A DNA stretch of 64,000 nucleotides from Flagellimonas sp. CMM7 (GTDB lineage Bacteria; Bacteroidota; Bacteroidia; Flavobacteriales; Flavobacteriaceae). Both the position numbers and the translations under genes were made by a program. Below, in pieces: positions 43,725 through 51,390 of the stretch. Every line of letters begins with the position of its first letter. The first letter of the stretch is position 1. The notes beneath the pieces are model-generated. The model had not been told where the DNA came from and searched no databases. It saw only the letters and a program-made list of their open reading frames with translations. The stretch spans positions 1,166,001-1,230,000 of the forward strand of contig NZ_CP090003.1 of NCBI RefSeq assembly GCF_021390195.1. Reading direction: 5' to 3'.

Positions 43725-45400
43725 GCTTAAACAAATTTACATCAGATATCATTCAAGATTCATTGATCTCTATTGGAGAGGCCATGTTTGAAACTATTCA
43801 GCGGACCAGTATGAGTCCTATCATTTACGAAGCATTGGATTATGCTGTCGGAATTACGGACGGAGAAGGTCGATTGCTGGCTCAAGGAAATGGGGTAATT
43901 ACGTTTTTGGCCGCAATGAGTCTTGTGGTAGAAGAGACTTTGGAACGTTTTGGAGAGGACAATCCTTTAAAAGAAGGCGATGTCATTATAGCCAACACGC
44001 CTTATGCGGGAGGCGGAACACACTTATCAGACATTGCTCTTATTACGCCGATTTTCTATAAAGGTGAACGCGTAGCATTTACGGTAAACAAAGCACATTG
44101 GACGGATATAGGAGGGACAAATCCAGGTTCGGTATCAACAGTATCAACTGAAATTTTCCAAGAGGGCATCCATTTTCCCTTCGTTAAAGTAAAAGAAGAA
44201 GGCAAGTTAAACCAGGCCCTTATTAAGATGTTAGAAGCAAATGTAAGACTTCCCAAAAGCACTTTAGGAGATTTGTTTTCGGGTATTGCCGCCAATGATG
44301 TGGGAGCAGAAAGAATAATTAAGCTTATTGATAAATATGGTTTAGAAGCTTACAAACAAGCTGCAGAAGAATTTATGGAATATGGTGAGCGTATTAGTTT
44401 AAAAGAATTACAAAAAATCCCAAACGGTGTTTATGAAAACACAGGTTGGATAGAAAATGATGGTTTTGGCAATGGGCCTTTTCCGTTGAAATTGAGAATA
44501 ACGATCTCCAATGAGAATATGACCTGTGATTTTACAGGGTCCCATGAACAGTTAAAAGGCCCTCTGAATTTATCAAGAACAGGATTGGAAACTGCTGTAA
44601 GAGCAGCTTTTAAGGCGATAACTACACCTACACTACCTGCTAACAATGGGTCTTTTAAACATGTAAAACTAATTTGTCCAGAAAACACGATTGTGAGTGC
44701 CAAATCACCCGCTCCAATATCTGTTTATTATGAGGTTTTCTTGGCAGCAATAGATTTATTGCTAAGAACATTGGGTCCTGTAGTTCCGGAAAAATTACCA
44801 GCGGGTCATTTTAGATCTGTATGTGTGACTTATATTTCTGGAATTCACCCAGTAACCAATGAGTTTTATGTACAGGCGGAACCACTATCCGGCGGTTGGG
44901 GTGGATGCGCTTTTCACGATGGAAACCGTGGGCAATTCTCTTACGCACATGGCGAATCTTATAATATCCCTGCCGAAACCCGAGAACGAAAATATGGTGT
45001 GGTCGTTGAAGAATATGCTTTTCATAACGAAGGTGGTGGATATGGAGAATTTCAAGGAGGAAATGGACAGTATCTGACCTTTAAGGTTTTATCCGATGAA
45101 GCATTTTTAACAGGAGCGTTTTTAGGGTATTCTATTCCAACATGGGGCCTTAATGAAGGCAAAGAAGGTAGTTACAATTATTTTACGGTCATACGAACAG
45201 ATGGTACCGAAGAGCAATATAATATCGTAACCAATGTAAAGCTCAACAAGGGAGATAAGGTAAAACTGGTAACGGCGACAGGCGGTGGATATGGAAACCC
45301 CAAGAACAGGCCTTTAGACAAGGTAAAATGGGATGTAAAGAATGGATACATTACAAAAGAACAGGCATTGGAGCACTACAACTTTTCTCCGGTTCAATAA
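43721..45400 (+). CDS. hyuB: Hydantoinase/oxoprolinase subunit B (HyuB-like)
   Basis: A 559-residue partner of HyuA. SMSPIIYEALDYAVGITDGEGRLLAQG, NTPYAGGGTHLSDIALITP and HWTDIGGTNPGS are the conserved family segments, with His/Asp residues that probably bind metal. The end GGGYGNPKNRPLDKVKWDV is also typical. Its ATG overlaps the hyuA stop, indicating coupled translation. A cupin gene follows after 15 bp. Confidence 0.92.
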   Translation: MSLNKFTSDIIQDSLISIGEAMFETIQRTSMSPIIYEALDYAVGITDGEGRLLAQGNGVITFLAAMSLVVEETLERFGEDNPLKEGDVIIANTPYAGGGTHLSDIALITPIFYKGERVAFTVNKAHWTDIGGTNPGSVSTVSTEIFQEGIHFPFVKVKEEGKLNQALIKMLEANVRLPKSTLGDLFSGIAANDVGAERIIKLIDKYGLEAYKQAAEEFMEYGERISLKELQKIPNGVYENTGWIENDGFGNGPFPLKLRITISNENMTCDFTGSHEQLKGPLNLSRTGLETAVRAAFKAITTPTLPANNGSFKHVKLICPENTIVSAKSPAPISVYYEVFLAAIDLLLRTLGPVVPEKLPAGHFRSVCVTYISGIHPVTNEFYVQAEPLSGGWGGCAFHDGNRGQFSYAHGESYNIPAETRERKYGVVVEEYAFHNEGGGYGEFQGGNGQYLTFKVLSDEAFLTGAFLGYSIPTWGLNEGKEGSYNYFTVIRTDGTEEQYNIVTNVKLNKGDKVKLVTATGGGYGNPKNRPLDKVKWDVKNGYITKEQALEHYNFSPVQ

Positions 45401-45415
45401 CTATTTATACATAAA

Positions 45416-45736
45416 ATGGAAGTTAAAGAATTGACATTTCCAGAAGTAGAAGAGTCCTATTTAAAAAACATCATCCATAAACAAGAAAAAGGCGTAGTCG
45501 TACAATGCGGTTCGGTGGTCTTAACAAAAGGGCAGTTACTTCCCTTTAAGACTTTAGATTCTCATGAGATATCTTATTTGATTTCTGGAAAATTAAAAGT
45601 GTCCACCAAAGATGGTAATGAAAAAGTGATGAACCAAGGCGATTTGATTTACTTGAATAAGGAAGAAATACGTGAAACAGAAACATTGGAAGATAGTAAA
45701 ATCCTATTCTTTCTATTTAACGCCGTACAAAAGTAA
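45416..45736 (+). CDS. Single-domain cupin protein
   Basis: A 106-residue cupin barrel. LPFKTLDSHEISYLISGKLK corresponds to cupin motif 1 but has only one of the usual histidines, and NQGDLIYLNKEE is motif 2, lacking the metal His. Metal binding is therefore doubtful; it may bind a small molecule or isomerise an intermediate. It is the last gene before the hairpin at 45773 in the MDR-hyuA-hyuB-cupin run. Confidence 0.82.
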   Translation: MEVKELTFPEVEESYLKNIIHKQEKGVVVQCGSVVLTKGQLLPFKTLDSHEISYLISGKLKVSTKDGNEKVMNQGDLIYLNKEEIRETETLEDSKILFFLFNAVQK

Positions 45737-45772
45737 TTTTTAAGTGTAAGCAGTTTATTTTGATTTAGTTGC

Positions 45773-45803
45773 AAAAAAAAGCGGAGAGATTCTTCGCTTT
45801 TTT
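45773..45803 (+). terminator. Intrinsic terminator or attenuator after the cupin gene
   Basis: A long stem, A-run plus GCGGAGA (45781-45787) against TCTTCGC plus T-run (45791-45803), has one G-U pair, a tight GAT loop and a U-tract. The next gene starts only 36 bp later and I see no promoter in that gap, so partial read-through is likely. Confidence 0.85.
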
Positions 45804-45838
45804 AAACTTAAATGGCGCCAACTGCAAAATTGAATTGA

Positions 45839-46696
45839 ATGATAAAGCCAATTATTAAACTGTTTGATCAGCAAGTTCTGTTTTGGGAAAGCCCAAGAAT
45901 TATTCAAAGAATAAGCACATTCTTGGTACTATCGTTCATACTATGTGGAATATGTAGCTCCTTGGCGTATTATAAAATAATATCCGTAGGCCCATTTAAC
46001 AACGTTTTCAAACACCCATTTTTTGCAATAGAAGTAGCCTTTACCATACTTCTCATTTTAGAATTATTGAGTTTGATTTTTGTTTTGCCCAAATCAGTTT
46101 CAAGGTCATTGGGAAAACAGTTTGAATTGCTATCACTCATTTTTCTGCGAGATGCATTTAAAGAGTTTAGTCACCTAGATAGCTTCCTGTTATGGAGCGA
46201 TAGCAAAGAGACCATTCAAAGCATGTTGGTATACTCTTTTGGAGCATTAATCATTTTTGCTGTAATGGGGCTTACACACCGACTAAACAGTAAAACAAGG
46301 TTGTCCGAAACCTATGTGAATCAAACACAATTCGTGCGTATCAAAAAACTATTGGCACTTTTTTTATTGATTTCCTTTTTCTTGATAGGAATTCGGGACT
46401 TCATTGTGCTCATACAAACTGGAACGTACTTACACTCTTTTGATACATTCTATACCGTTTTAATTTTTACGGATATTACCATTGTTTTGGTTGCATTGCG
46501 CTATACCATCAATTATTATCGTGTTTTTCGGTACACCGCATTTGTTCTGGCCACTATCCTTATCCGGATTTCACTCACCATTGAACCTTATTACAATGTA
46601 GCCATTGGGGTATTGACCTCAATTTTCGTCCTGATTTTAGCAATAATATATAACCATCTGCAGAAATGGCTTACGAAAAGAGAATTGACAACTTAA
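45839..46696 (+). CDS. Uncharacterised polytopic membrane protein
   Basis: A 285-residue inner-membrane protein with about seven or eight helices and short loops; FVRIKKLLALFLLISFFLIG marks the middle. There is no recognised family. It starts 36 bp after the terminator-like hairpin and ends 11 bp before the NCS1 permease gene, so it is probably cotranscribed with that gene and with the proline-dehydrogenase-like gene. It may assist transport or signalling. Confidence 0.75.
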   Translation: MIKPIIKLFDQQVLFWESPRIIQRISTFLVLSFILCGICSSLAYYKIISVGPFNNVFKHPFFAIEVAFTILLILELLSLIFVLPKSVSRSLGKQFELLSLIFLRDAFKEFSHLDSFLLWSDSKETIQSMLVYSFGALIIFAVMGLTHRLNSKTRLSETYVNQTQFVRIKKLLALFLLISFFLIGIRDFIVLIQTGTYLHSFDTFYTVLIFTDITIVLVALRYTINYYRVFRYTAFVLATILIRISLTIEPYYNVAIGVLTSIFVLILAIIYNHLQKWLTKRELTT

Positions 46697-46707
46697 ACCT
46701 TTAATAC

Positions 46708-48006
46708 ATGGAAAACACTTCACAAAATTCAAAAGAAAATACAGATTCAGCTTTAAGACCTATTCCAAAAAATGAACGCCAACCCTGGTATGTTCCCGCT
46801 TTCATTTTTGGTGGATTGGAATTTTGCATCCCTGTACTATTGGTTGGGGGAATTCTAATTGGAAGTTTTAGTTTAATCGAGATCATTGGAATTTTGTTGA
46901 TTGGTCTGGTTTTCTTTCAATGGATTGGAAATGCAATACAAGGTTACATTGGTGCAAAAACAGGATTGACATCATCTGCATTGGCTGCATTGAGTTTTGG
47001 AAAAGAGCAGTCTCGAATAATTGTGGGTATCGTTATTTTAGTTTTGACATTGGGCTGGTGGGCGATTCAGACTTCCGTGGCTGCAGATGCTTTTAGTGCC
47101 TTGTTGGGAATCAACAAAAACGAGAATCTGTTTTTATATATTTTGAGTACTACAATTATCGGATTGCTTTTTGCCATTCCTTCAATATTGGGATACGCGT
47201 CTATCAAATGGGTAGATTATATAGCCATTCCTGCAGGCTTACTGTTAGTTACAGTAGCGCTATATCTTTCTTTCAATAATCTTGGTTGGGAAAAAATATC
47301 CACCTGGAACCCTGAAGGTAGTATGTCATTTATTGAAGCCATTAATTTGGTCATCAGTATCAATGTTGCCCAGTGGTTAATTGCACCGGATTATACAAGA
47401 TTTGCAAAACCCACTTGGAAGGATAATATTTTAATTCCACTAGGAATAATAATAGTCGGTTTTCCATTGTTCATTGTAGGTGGAATCATGTCCATTGGCA
47501 CTGGAAACTCAGATATCGTACAGGTCATGCAAGAGCTGGGTTTTCCAGCTTGGGGTTTTGTTGTTTTATGGGTAGCCACATGGACGAGTCAACTAGTAAG
47601 CAACTATACTGGTGGCCTGGTATTGTGCAATATGTTCAATTTAAATGATGGGAAGAGCAGAAAAATATTGACGTTGGTGTTTGCTCTTGTCGGCATTCTA
47701 TTGGCACTACTGGGCATTATGAATCAGTTTGTTAATTTTTTATATGCAACAGCTCTCATTATTCCAGTTATTGCAGGTGTTATTATGAGTCACTACTTTT
47801 TTATTGATAAGACCATGGTAACATCAAAAAAATCATGGAACTTGCTGGCGACAATCAGTATAATCATTGGACTATTGGTTGGGTATCTCACCCAATACGT
47901 GTATCCCATTGGTATACCTGCCGTTCTATCCTTGATAGTCTCAGGAGCACTATATCTTCTTTTAAATAATTTATTGAATACCAAAATAGATGACAAAAAT
48001 ATTTGA
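46708..48006 (+). CDS. NCS1-family permease (hydantoin/nucleobase-type)
   Basis: A 432-residue carrier with about 12 helices of the NCS1 family (CodB, PucI, Mhp1), which import cytosine, allantoin or hydantoins with Na+ or H+. The opening PWYVPAFIFGGLEFCIPVLL and INLVISINVAQWLIAPDYTRF are typical. The Mhp1 hydantoin carrier and the hyuAB neighbours point to a hydantoin or related cyclic amide. It overlaps the proline-dehydrogenase-like gene by 17 bp. Confidence 0.9.
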   Translation: MENTSQNSKENTDSALRPIPKNERQPWYVPAFIFGGLEFCIPVLLVGGILIGSFSLIEIIGILLIGLVFFQWIGNAIQGYIGAKTGLTSSALAALSFGKEQSRIIVGIVILVLTLGWWAIQTSVAADAFSALLGINKNENLFLYILSTTIIGLLFAIPSILGYASIKWVDYIAIPAGLLLVTVALYLSFNNLGWEKISTWNPEGSMSFIEAINLVISINVAQWLIAPDYTRFAKPTWKDNILIPLGIIIVGFPLFIVGGIMSIGTGNSDIVQVMQELGFPAWGFVVLWVATWTSQLVSNYTGGLVLCNMFNLNDGKSRKILTLVFALVGILLALLGIMNQFVNFLYATALIIPVIAGVIMSHYFFIDKTMVTSKKSWNLLATISIIIGLLVGYLTQYVYPIGIPAVLSLIVSGALYLLLNNLLNTKIDDKNI

Positions 48007-49168
48007 CAATACTGAAATCGCTTTGGCCCTAAAATCAGATTCAGACCTGGACAGAGCTCTTTTTTTATTCGAATTAATAAAGAAAGAACCTTTGGTTAAA
48101 ATTGGAGCAGCAGTTACAAAATTTGCCCTAAAAGCCAACTTGCCAGTTGAAAAATTAATTCGTTCTACTGTATTCGACCATTTTTGTGGAGGCATCAATG
48201 AAAAAGATTGCCTCACTGTTATAAACAAAATGCATACAAAAAATGTACATGCAGTTTTGGATTATTCGGCCGAAGGCAAAGAAGAAGAAAAACAATTCGA
48301 TTATGCGGTACAGAAAACCTTAAAAACTTTGGAGCACGCCAAAGAGAACAGTGCTATACCTTTTGTGGTATTTAAGCCCACTGGTTTTGGGAGGTTTAAA
48401 ATTTATCAGAAACTCACAGAGGGTGATTCTTTAGATGAATCTGAGAAGGATGAATGGATGACAATCAAGGAGCGTTTCAATGTGGTTTGCAGCAAAGCAT
48501 TTGAATACAATATTCCAGTTCTAATTGATGCGGAAGAAAGTTGGATGCAAAGTGCAGCGGATGAACTTGTAGAAGAAATGATGCAAAAATATAATGACGA
48601 ACAGGTCATCGTTTTTAATACATTACAAGCCTATCGGTGGGATAGGCTGGATTATTTAAAGAATCTGCACCAAAAAGCTAAAACCAGAGGATTTAAAATT
48701 GGCATGAAACTCGTTAGAGGTGCCTATATGGAAAAAGAAAGGGAAAGGGCTTTGTCCAATGGGTATAAAGATCCAATATGTATTGATAAAAATGCAACAG
48801 ACATGTTATATAATGAAGCTCTAAAATATATGTTGAGTAATTTAAATGACATAGCCCTATTTGCCGGGACCCATAATGAAGATAGTTCATATTTACTAAT
48901 GGACATGATGAAGGAAAAGGCACTTTCTGAGAATGATAAAAGAATTTGGTTTGGCCAGTTGTACGGAATGAGCGACCATATAAGCTACAATTTATCGGAC
49001 AACGGATATAATGTAGCAAAATACCTTCCCTTTGGTCCTGTTAAAGATGTTATGCCATATTTAATTCGGAGGGCAGAGGAAAATACTTCCGTTGCAGGCC
49101 AGACTTCAAGAGAACTTTACTTAATAAAACAAGAGAAGAAAAGAAGAAGATTGGTGAAATCTATTTAG
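47990..49168 (+). CDS. Proline-dehydrogenase-family flavoenzyme
   Basis: A 392-residue single-domain FAD enzyme of the ProDH/PutA family, a TIM barrel. Key segments are DAEESWMQ, FNTLQAYRWD, KLVRGAYMEKER and the C-terminal substrate motif YLIRRAEENTSVAG. P5C dehydrogenase is not fused or nearby. A role in general proline catabolism is possible, but the 17-bp overlap with the NCS1 gene suggests it oxidises the ring or chain of the imported compound. Confidence 0.9.
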   Translation: MTKIFDNTEIALALKSDSDLDRALFLFELIKKEPLVKIGAAVTKFALKANLPVEKLIRSTVFDHFCGGINEKDCLTVINKMHTKNVHAVLDYSAEGKEEEKQFDYAVQKTLKTLEHAKENSAIPFVVFKPTGFGRFKIYQKLTEGDSLDESEKDEWMTIKERFNVVCSKAFEYNIPVLIDAEESWMQSAADELVEEMMQKYNDEQVIVFNTLQAYRWDRLDYLKNLHQKAKTRGFKIGMKLVRGAYMEKERERALSNGYKDPICIDKNATDMLYNEALKYMLSNLNDIALFAGTHNEDSSYLLMDMMKEKALSENDKRIWFGQLYGMSDHISYNLSDNGYNVAKYLPFGPVKDVMPYLIRRAEENTSVAGQTSRELYLIKQEKKRRRLVKSI

Positions 49169-49340
49169 GAATTCACCGGAACTTAAAGGTTTTACGCATA
49201 GTGATCTAAAAGCAATAATAAAATGTCAAACCAGTTTTATACATGCGGGAAATTAACGTTCTAAAAGTCCCATTTGCAGTCTCTTAGAGAAGTTTCGTTA
49301 ATTCCACCTTTTTTTAGACACTTTGAGTCTACAAAACCTA

Positions 49341-49883
49341 TTATTGAAAAAGGACATATCTTGGTGGGACCAGACCTTTTAATCTAAGGGATACAAGAAT
49401 TTGCCCTCTGTGATGGGTTATATGATCAGCAAGTAATAAGAAAATCTGCCTCTTTGTCCTTTTCAATCCAAAATAATCTAGCTCGTCATCAAATTGAGTA
49501 ATGTCAAACTGTTCGATAAACCTAATGGTTTCATCAAATGTTTCATCAATTACCCTAATGATTTCCTTTTTGGATTTATTGGATACTTTATACCTTATGT
49601 CCGTATTCCAGTCTCTAGATTTTCTTCCACCCAATAATGATTGACTATGCCAATCCATAGCATATCCTATATGCATTAAATTTTCAGCAAAGCTCAATGA
49701 CTCTTGGGATGCTCTAAAATTGTATTTGTCCTCTGGCATTATTTCCGCTACCTCAATTAGATATTTCCTAGAATTCTCGAATCGCTCTAGATACTCTTTG
49801 ATAAAGTCATTCTGTTGTGCAAACAAAGGTGATTCAGCCGAACCGAATATCATAATTATGATGAAGATGAGCGTTTGTCTCAT
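49341..49883 (-). CDS. Exported DinB-family protein
   Basis: A 180-residue DinB-like four-helix bundle with a signal peptide (about 1-22, LIFIIIMIFGSAESPLFAQ). Metal histidines are suggested by LMHIGYAMDWHS and ADHITHHRGQILV. Periplasmic DinB proteins are common in Bacteroidota and have no known function; some relatives use bacillithiol or other thiols. It is divergent from another DinB-fold gene at 50051. A 172-bp gap after ProDH shows nothing I can name. Confidence 0.82.
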   Translation of the reverse strand: MRQTLIFIIIMIFGSAESPLFAQQNDFIKEYLERFENSRKYLIEVAEIMPEDKYNFRASQESLSFAENLMHIGYAMDWHSQSLLGGRKSRDWNTDIRYKVSNKSKKEIIRVIDETFDETIRFIEQFDITQFDDELDYFGLKRTKRQIFLLLADHITHHRGQILVSLRLKGLVPPRYVLFQ

Positions 49884-49959
49884 TACTTTTAGTCTTTAAA
49901 TATGAAAGCGCAAATAAACTGAAAAAGCAATCAAGTAGATAGAGCTGTGGGTCTGATAA

Positions 49960-49973
49960 AGGTACTAGTACCT
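49960..49973. promoter_or_regulatory. Perfect 14-bp palindrome between divergent DinB genes
   Basis: AGGTACTAGTACCT is a perfect palindrome in the 167-bp gap between the two divergent DinB-like genes, 77 bp from either start. It is a candidate shared operator. No regulator is encoded next to it. Confidence 0.5.
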
Positions 49974-50050
49974 AATATATCAAAAAAGACTATTACCCTC
50001 TAAAAATAATTTCTACTTTCAATATGAAAATAAATAGTTCAAAATAAACA

Positions 50051-50518
50051 ATGAATAGAAGTAGCTCCTTATCTAGAAGAATAAAGGAAGTTTTGCTTGA
50101 TGGTCATTGGGTTGCAAATACAAATTTTAAGAACTTGATTCAAGGAGTTACTTGGATTCAAGCTTCTGAAAAAACAATGACCCTTAATAGCATCGCCGAA
50201 ATAACCTTTCATATCAACTATTACTTGAGCGGAATTCTTAACGTATTTAAAGGTGGAAAACTCGAAATAAGGGATAAATATAGTTTTGATTTAACACCAA
50301 TTAATTCCGAAGCTGATTGGAATAGGCTTGTTGAAGATTTTATTTCTAACTCCAATGATTTCGTTCTTCATGTGAAAGCAATGTCAGATGAAAAGCTCGA
50401 TTCCACGTTTGTTGATGAAAATTACGGAACATATCAAAGAAATATTGAAGGTGTCATTGAACACAGCTACTATCACCTAGGGCAAATTGTTTTAATCAAG
50501 AAAATCATTGCCAATTAA
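50051..50518 (+). CDS. Cytoplasmic DinB-fold protein
   Basis: A 155-residue protein without a signal peptide, DinB-like four-helix bundle. ITFHINYYLSGIL and VIEHSYYHLGQIVLIKK supply the three His positions expected for a metal site. It is distinct from the exported DinB gene on the other strand. The function is unknown. Confidence 0.8.
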   Translation: MNRSSSLSRRIKEVLLDGHWVANTNFKNLIQGVTWIQASEKTMTLNSIAEITFHINYYLSGILNVFKGGKLEIRDKYSFDLTPINSEADWNRLVEDFISNSNDFVLHVKAMSDEKLDSTFVDENYGTYQRNIEGVIEHSYYHLGQIVLIKKIIAN

Positions 50519-50666
50519 TCGGGTAACCCAACGGTAAAGTTCAAATAAAGGATGATAAATAATCTCAATAAAATAAATCAAAACTTGTACACAGTAGGCC
50601 AAATAGAGGTATATGCCCTAAAAAGTGCAGTTTATAAACAAGTTAGATGTAAGCCGGAAAATTAAT

Positions 50667-51182
50667 ATGAGCAAGCAAAAACTGATTAAAAGACTAAAAA
50701 GTTATTATCCTATGGAAAGATTTCATGCTTTTGTAACTTTCCCAGCGATATTAGTTTATCTAATCCTTAATAACTCATTTGTAGATATACTTTTTCTATT
50801 GTATGGAATTTTAGTTTGTACAATAATACTAATTCAAGGTCAACACTATTGGAAGTTAAAGTTATATAGATTAATGAACAAGCCCTTCAGTCAAGAAAAA
50901 AATCTAAATATTTTCAGGAATTCTAAAAAAATAAATTTGATATTAATTGGTCTGATTCCAATAATACTTGCAATTCAATTATATCAAAATGACTGGGGGA
51001 CTATACCTGAAAACTTCATTTTATGGGGAATGTTAGCCAATTTTTTCGCAATTCTTGAGCATACAAACTATTATAACCGTCAGTTAATGATTGACAATTC
51101 AGCTGATTTAGAATATTTAAAGCGGAATAAAAGATTAAAAATTGCAAGTTTAGCTAAAGACCTAAAAGAGAATGAACTATAA
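50667..51182 (+). CDS. Uncharacterised small membrane protein
   Basis: A 171-residue protein with about four helices (for example FHAFVTFPAILVYLILNNSF and INLILIGLIPIILAIQLYQ) and a basic N-terminus MSKQKLIKRLKSYYPMERF. The frame is open from 50625, but the residues before the ATG at 50667 do not look coding, so I chose 50667. I do not recognise the family. The gene is AT-rich and sits between direct repeats, as expected for an acquired cassette gene. Confidence 0.65.
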   Translation: MSKQKLIKRLKSYYPMERFHAFVTFPAILVYLILNNSFVDILFLLYGILVCTIILIQGQHYWKLKLYRLMNKPFSQEKNLNIFRNSKKINLILIGLIPIILAIQLYQNDWGTIPENFILWGMLANFFAILEHTNYYNRQLMIDNSADLEYLKRNKRLKIASLAKDLKENEL

Positions 51183-51190
51183 AGCCAACA

Positions 51191-51220
51191 CCTAACATAT
51201 AGTGGCTATAACTCATTAGG
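51191..51220. repeat. Imperfect dyad followed by a T-run
   Basis: CCTAACATATAG (51191-51202), TGG, CTATAACTCATTAGG (51206-51220): the outer CCTAA/TTAGG and inner TATAG/CTATA pair around an unequal internal bulge, then TTTTG follows. It lies 9 bp after the membrane protein gene. It could be a weak terminator or, given the flanking repeats, an attC-like recombination site. Confidence 0.5.
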
Positions 51221-51307
51221 TTTTGTACTACACCAAAACAATGCTGAGACCGTTACCAAAGTTCAAATAAGGGATAAGTACTATTGTCCTTGGGAAAAAC
51301 CCATGTA

Positions 51308-51336
51308 TTCACAGAGCCACAGCCTAGGTTCACAGA
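51308..51336 (+). promoter_or_regulatory. Candidate LytTR-type direct-repeat operator
   Basis: TTCACAGA occurs at 51308-51315 and again at 51329-51336, 21 bp start to start. That is two helical turns, the spacing used by LytTR-domain regulators. It is 54 bp upstream of the TonB-receptor gene that leads an operon encoding a LytTR regulator. No clean -7 element follows. Confidence 0.45.
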
Positions 51337-51390
51337 TTAAAATTTTTATGCATTGAGATGAAGTGGATTTTTGGCCTCTAAAGTCTGCTT

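Larger units (their letters stand above)
50536..51275. repeat. 18-bp direct repeat flanking a small membrane protein gene
   Basis: AAAGTTCAAATAAAGGAT at 50536-50553 recurs with one substitution as AAAGTTCAAATAAGGGAT at 51258-51275, 722 bp apart. The two copies flank the gene at 50667-51182 and the dyad at 51191. This could be the footprint of a mobile cassette or duplication. No integrase or transposase is visible. Confidence 0.6.
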
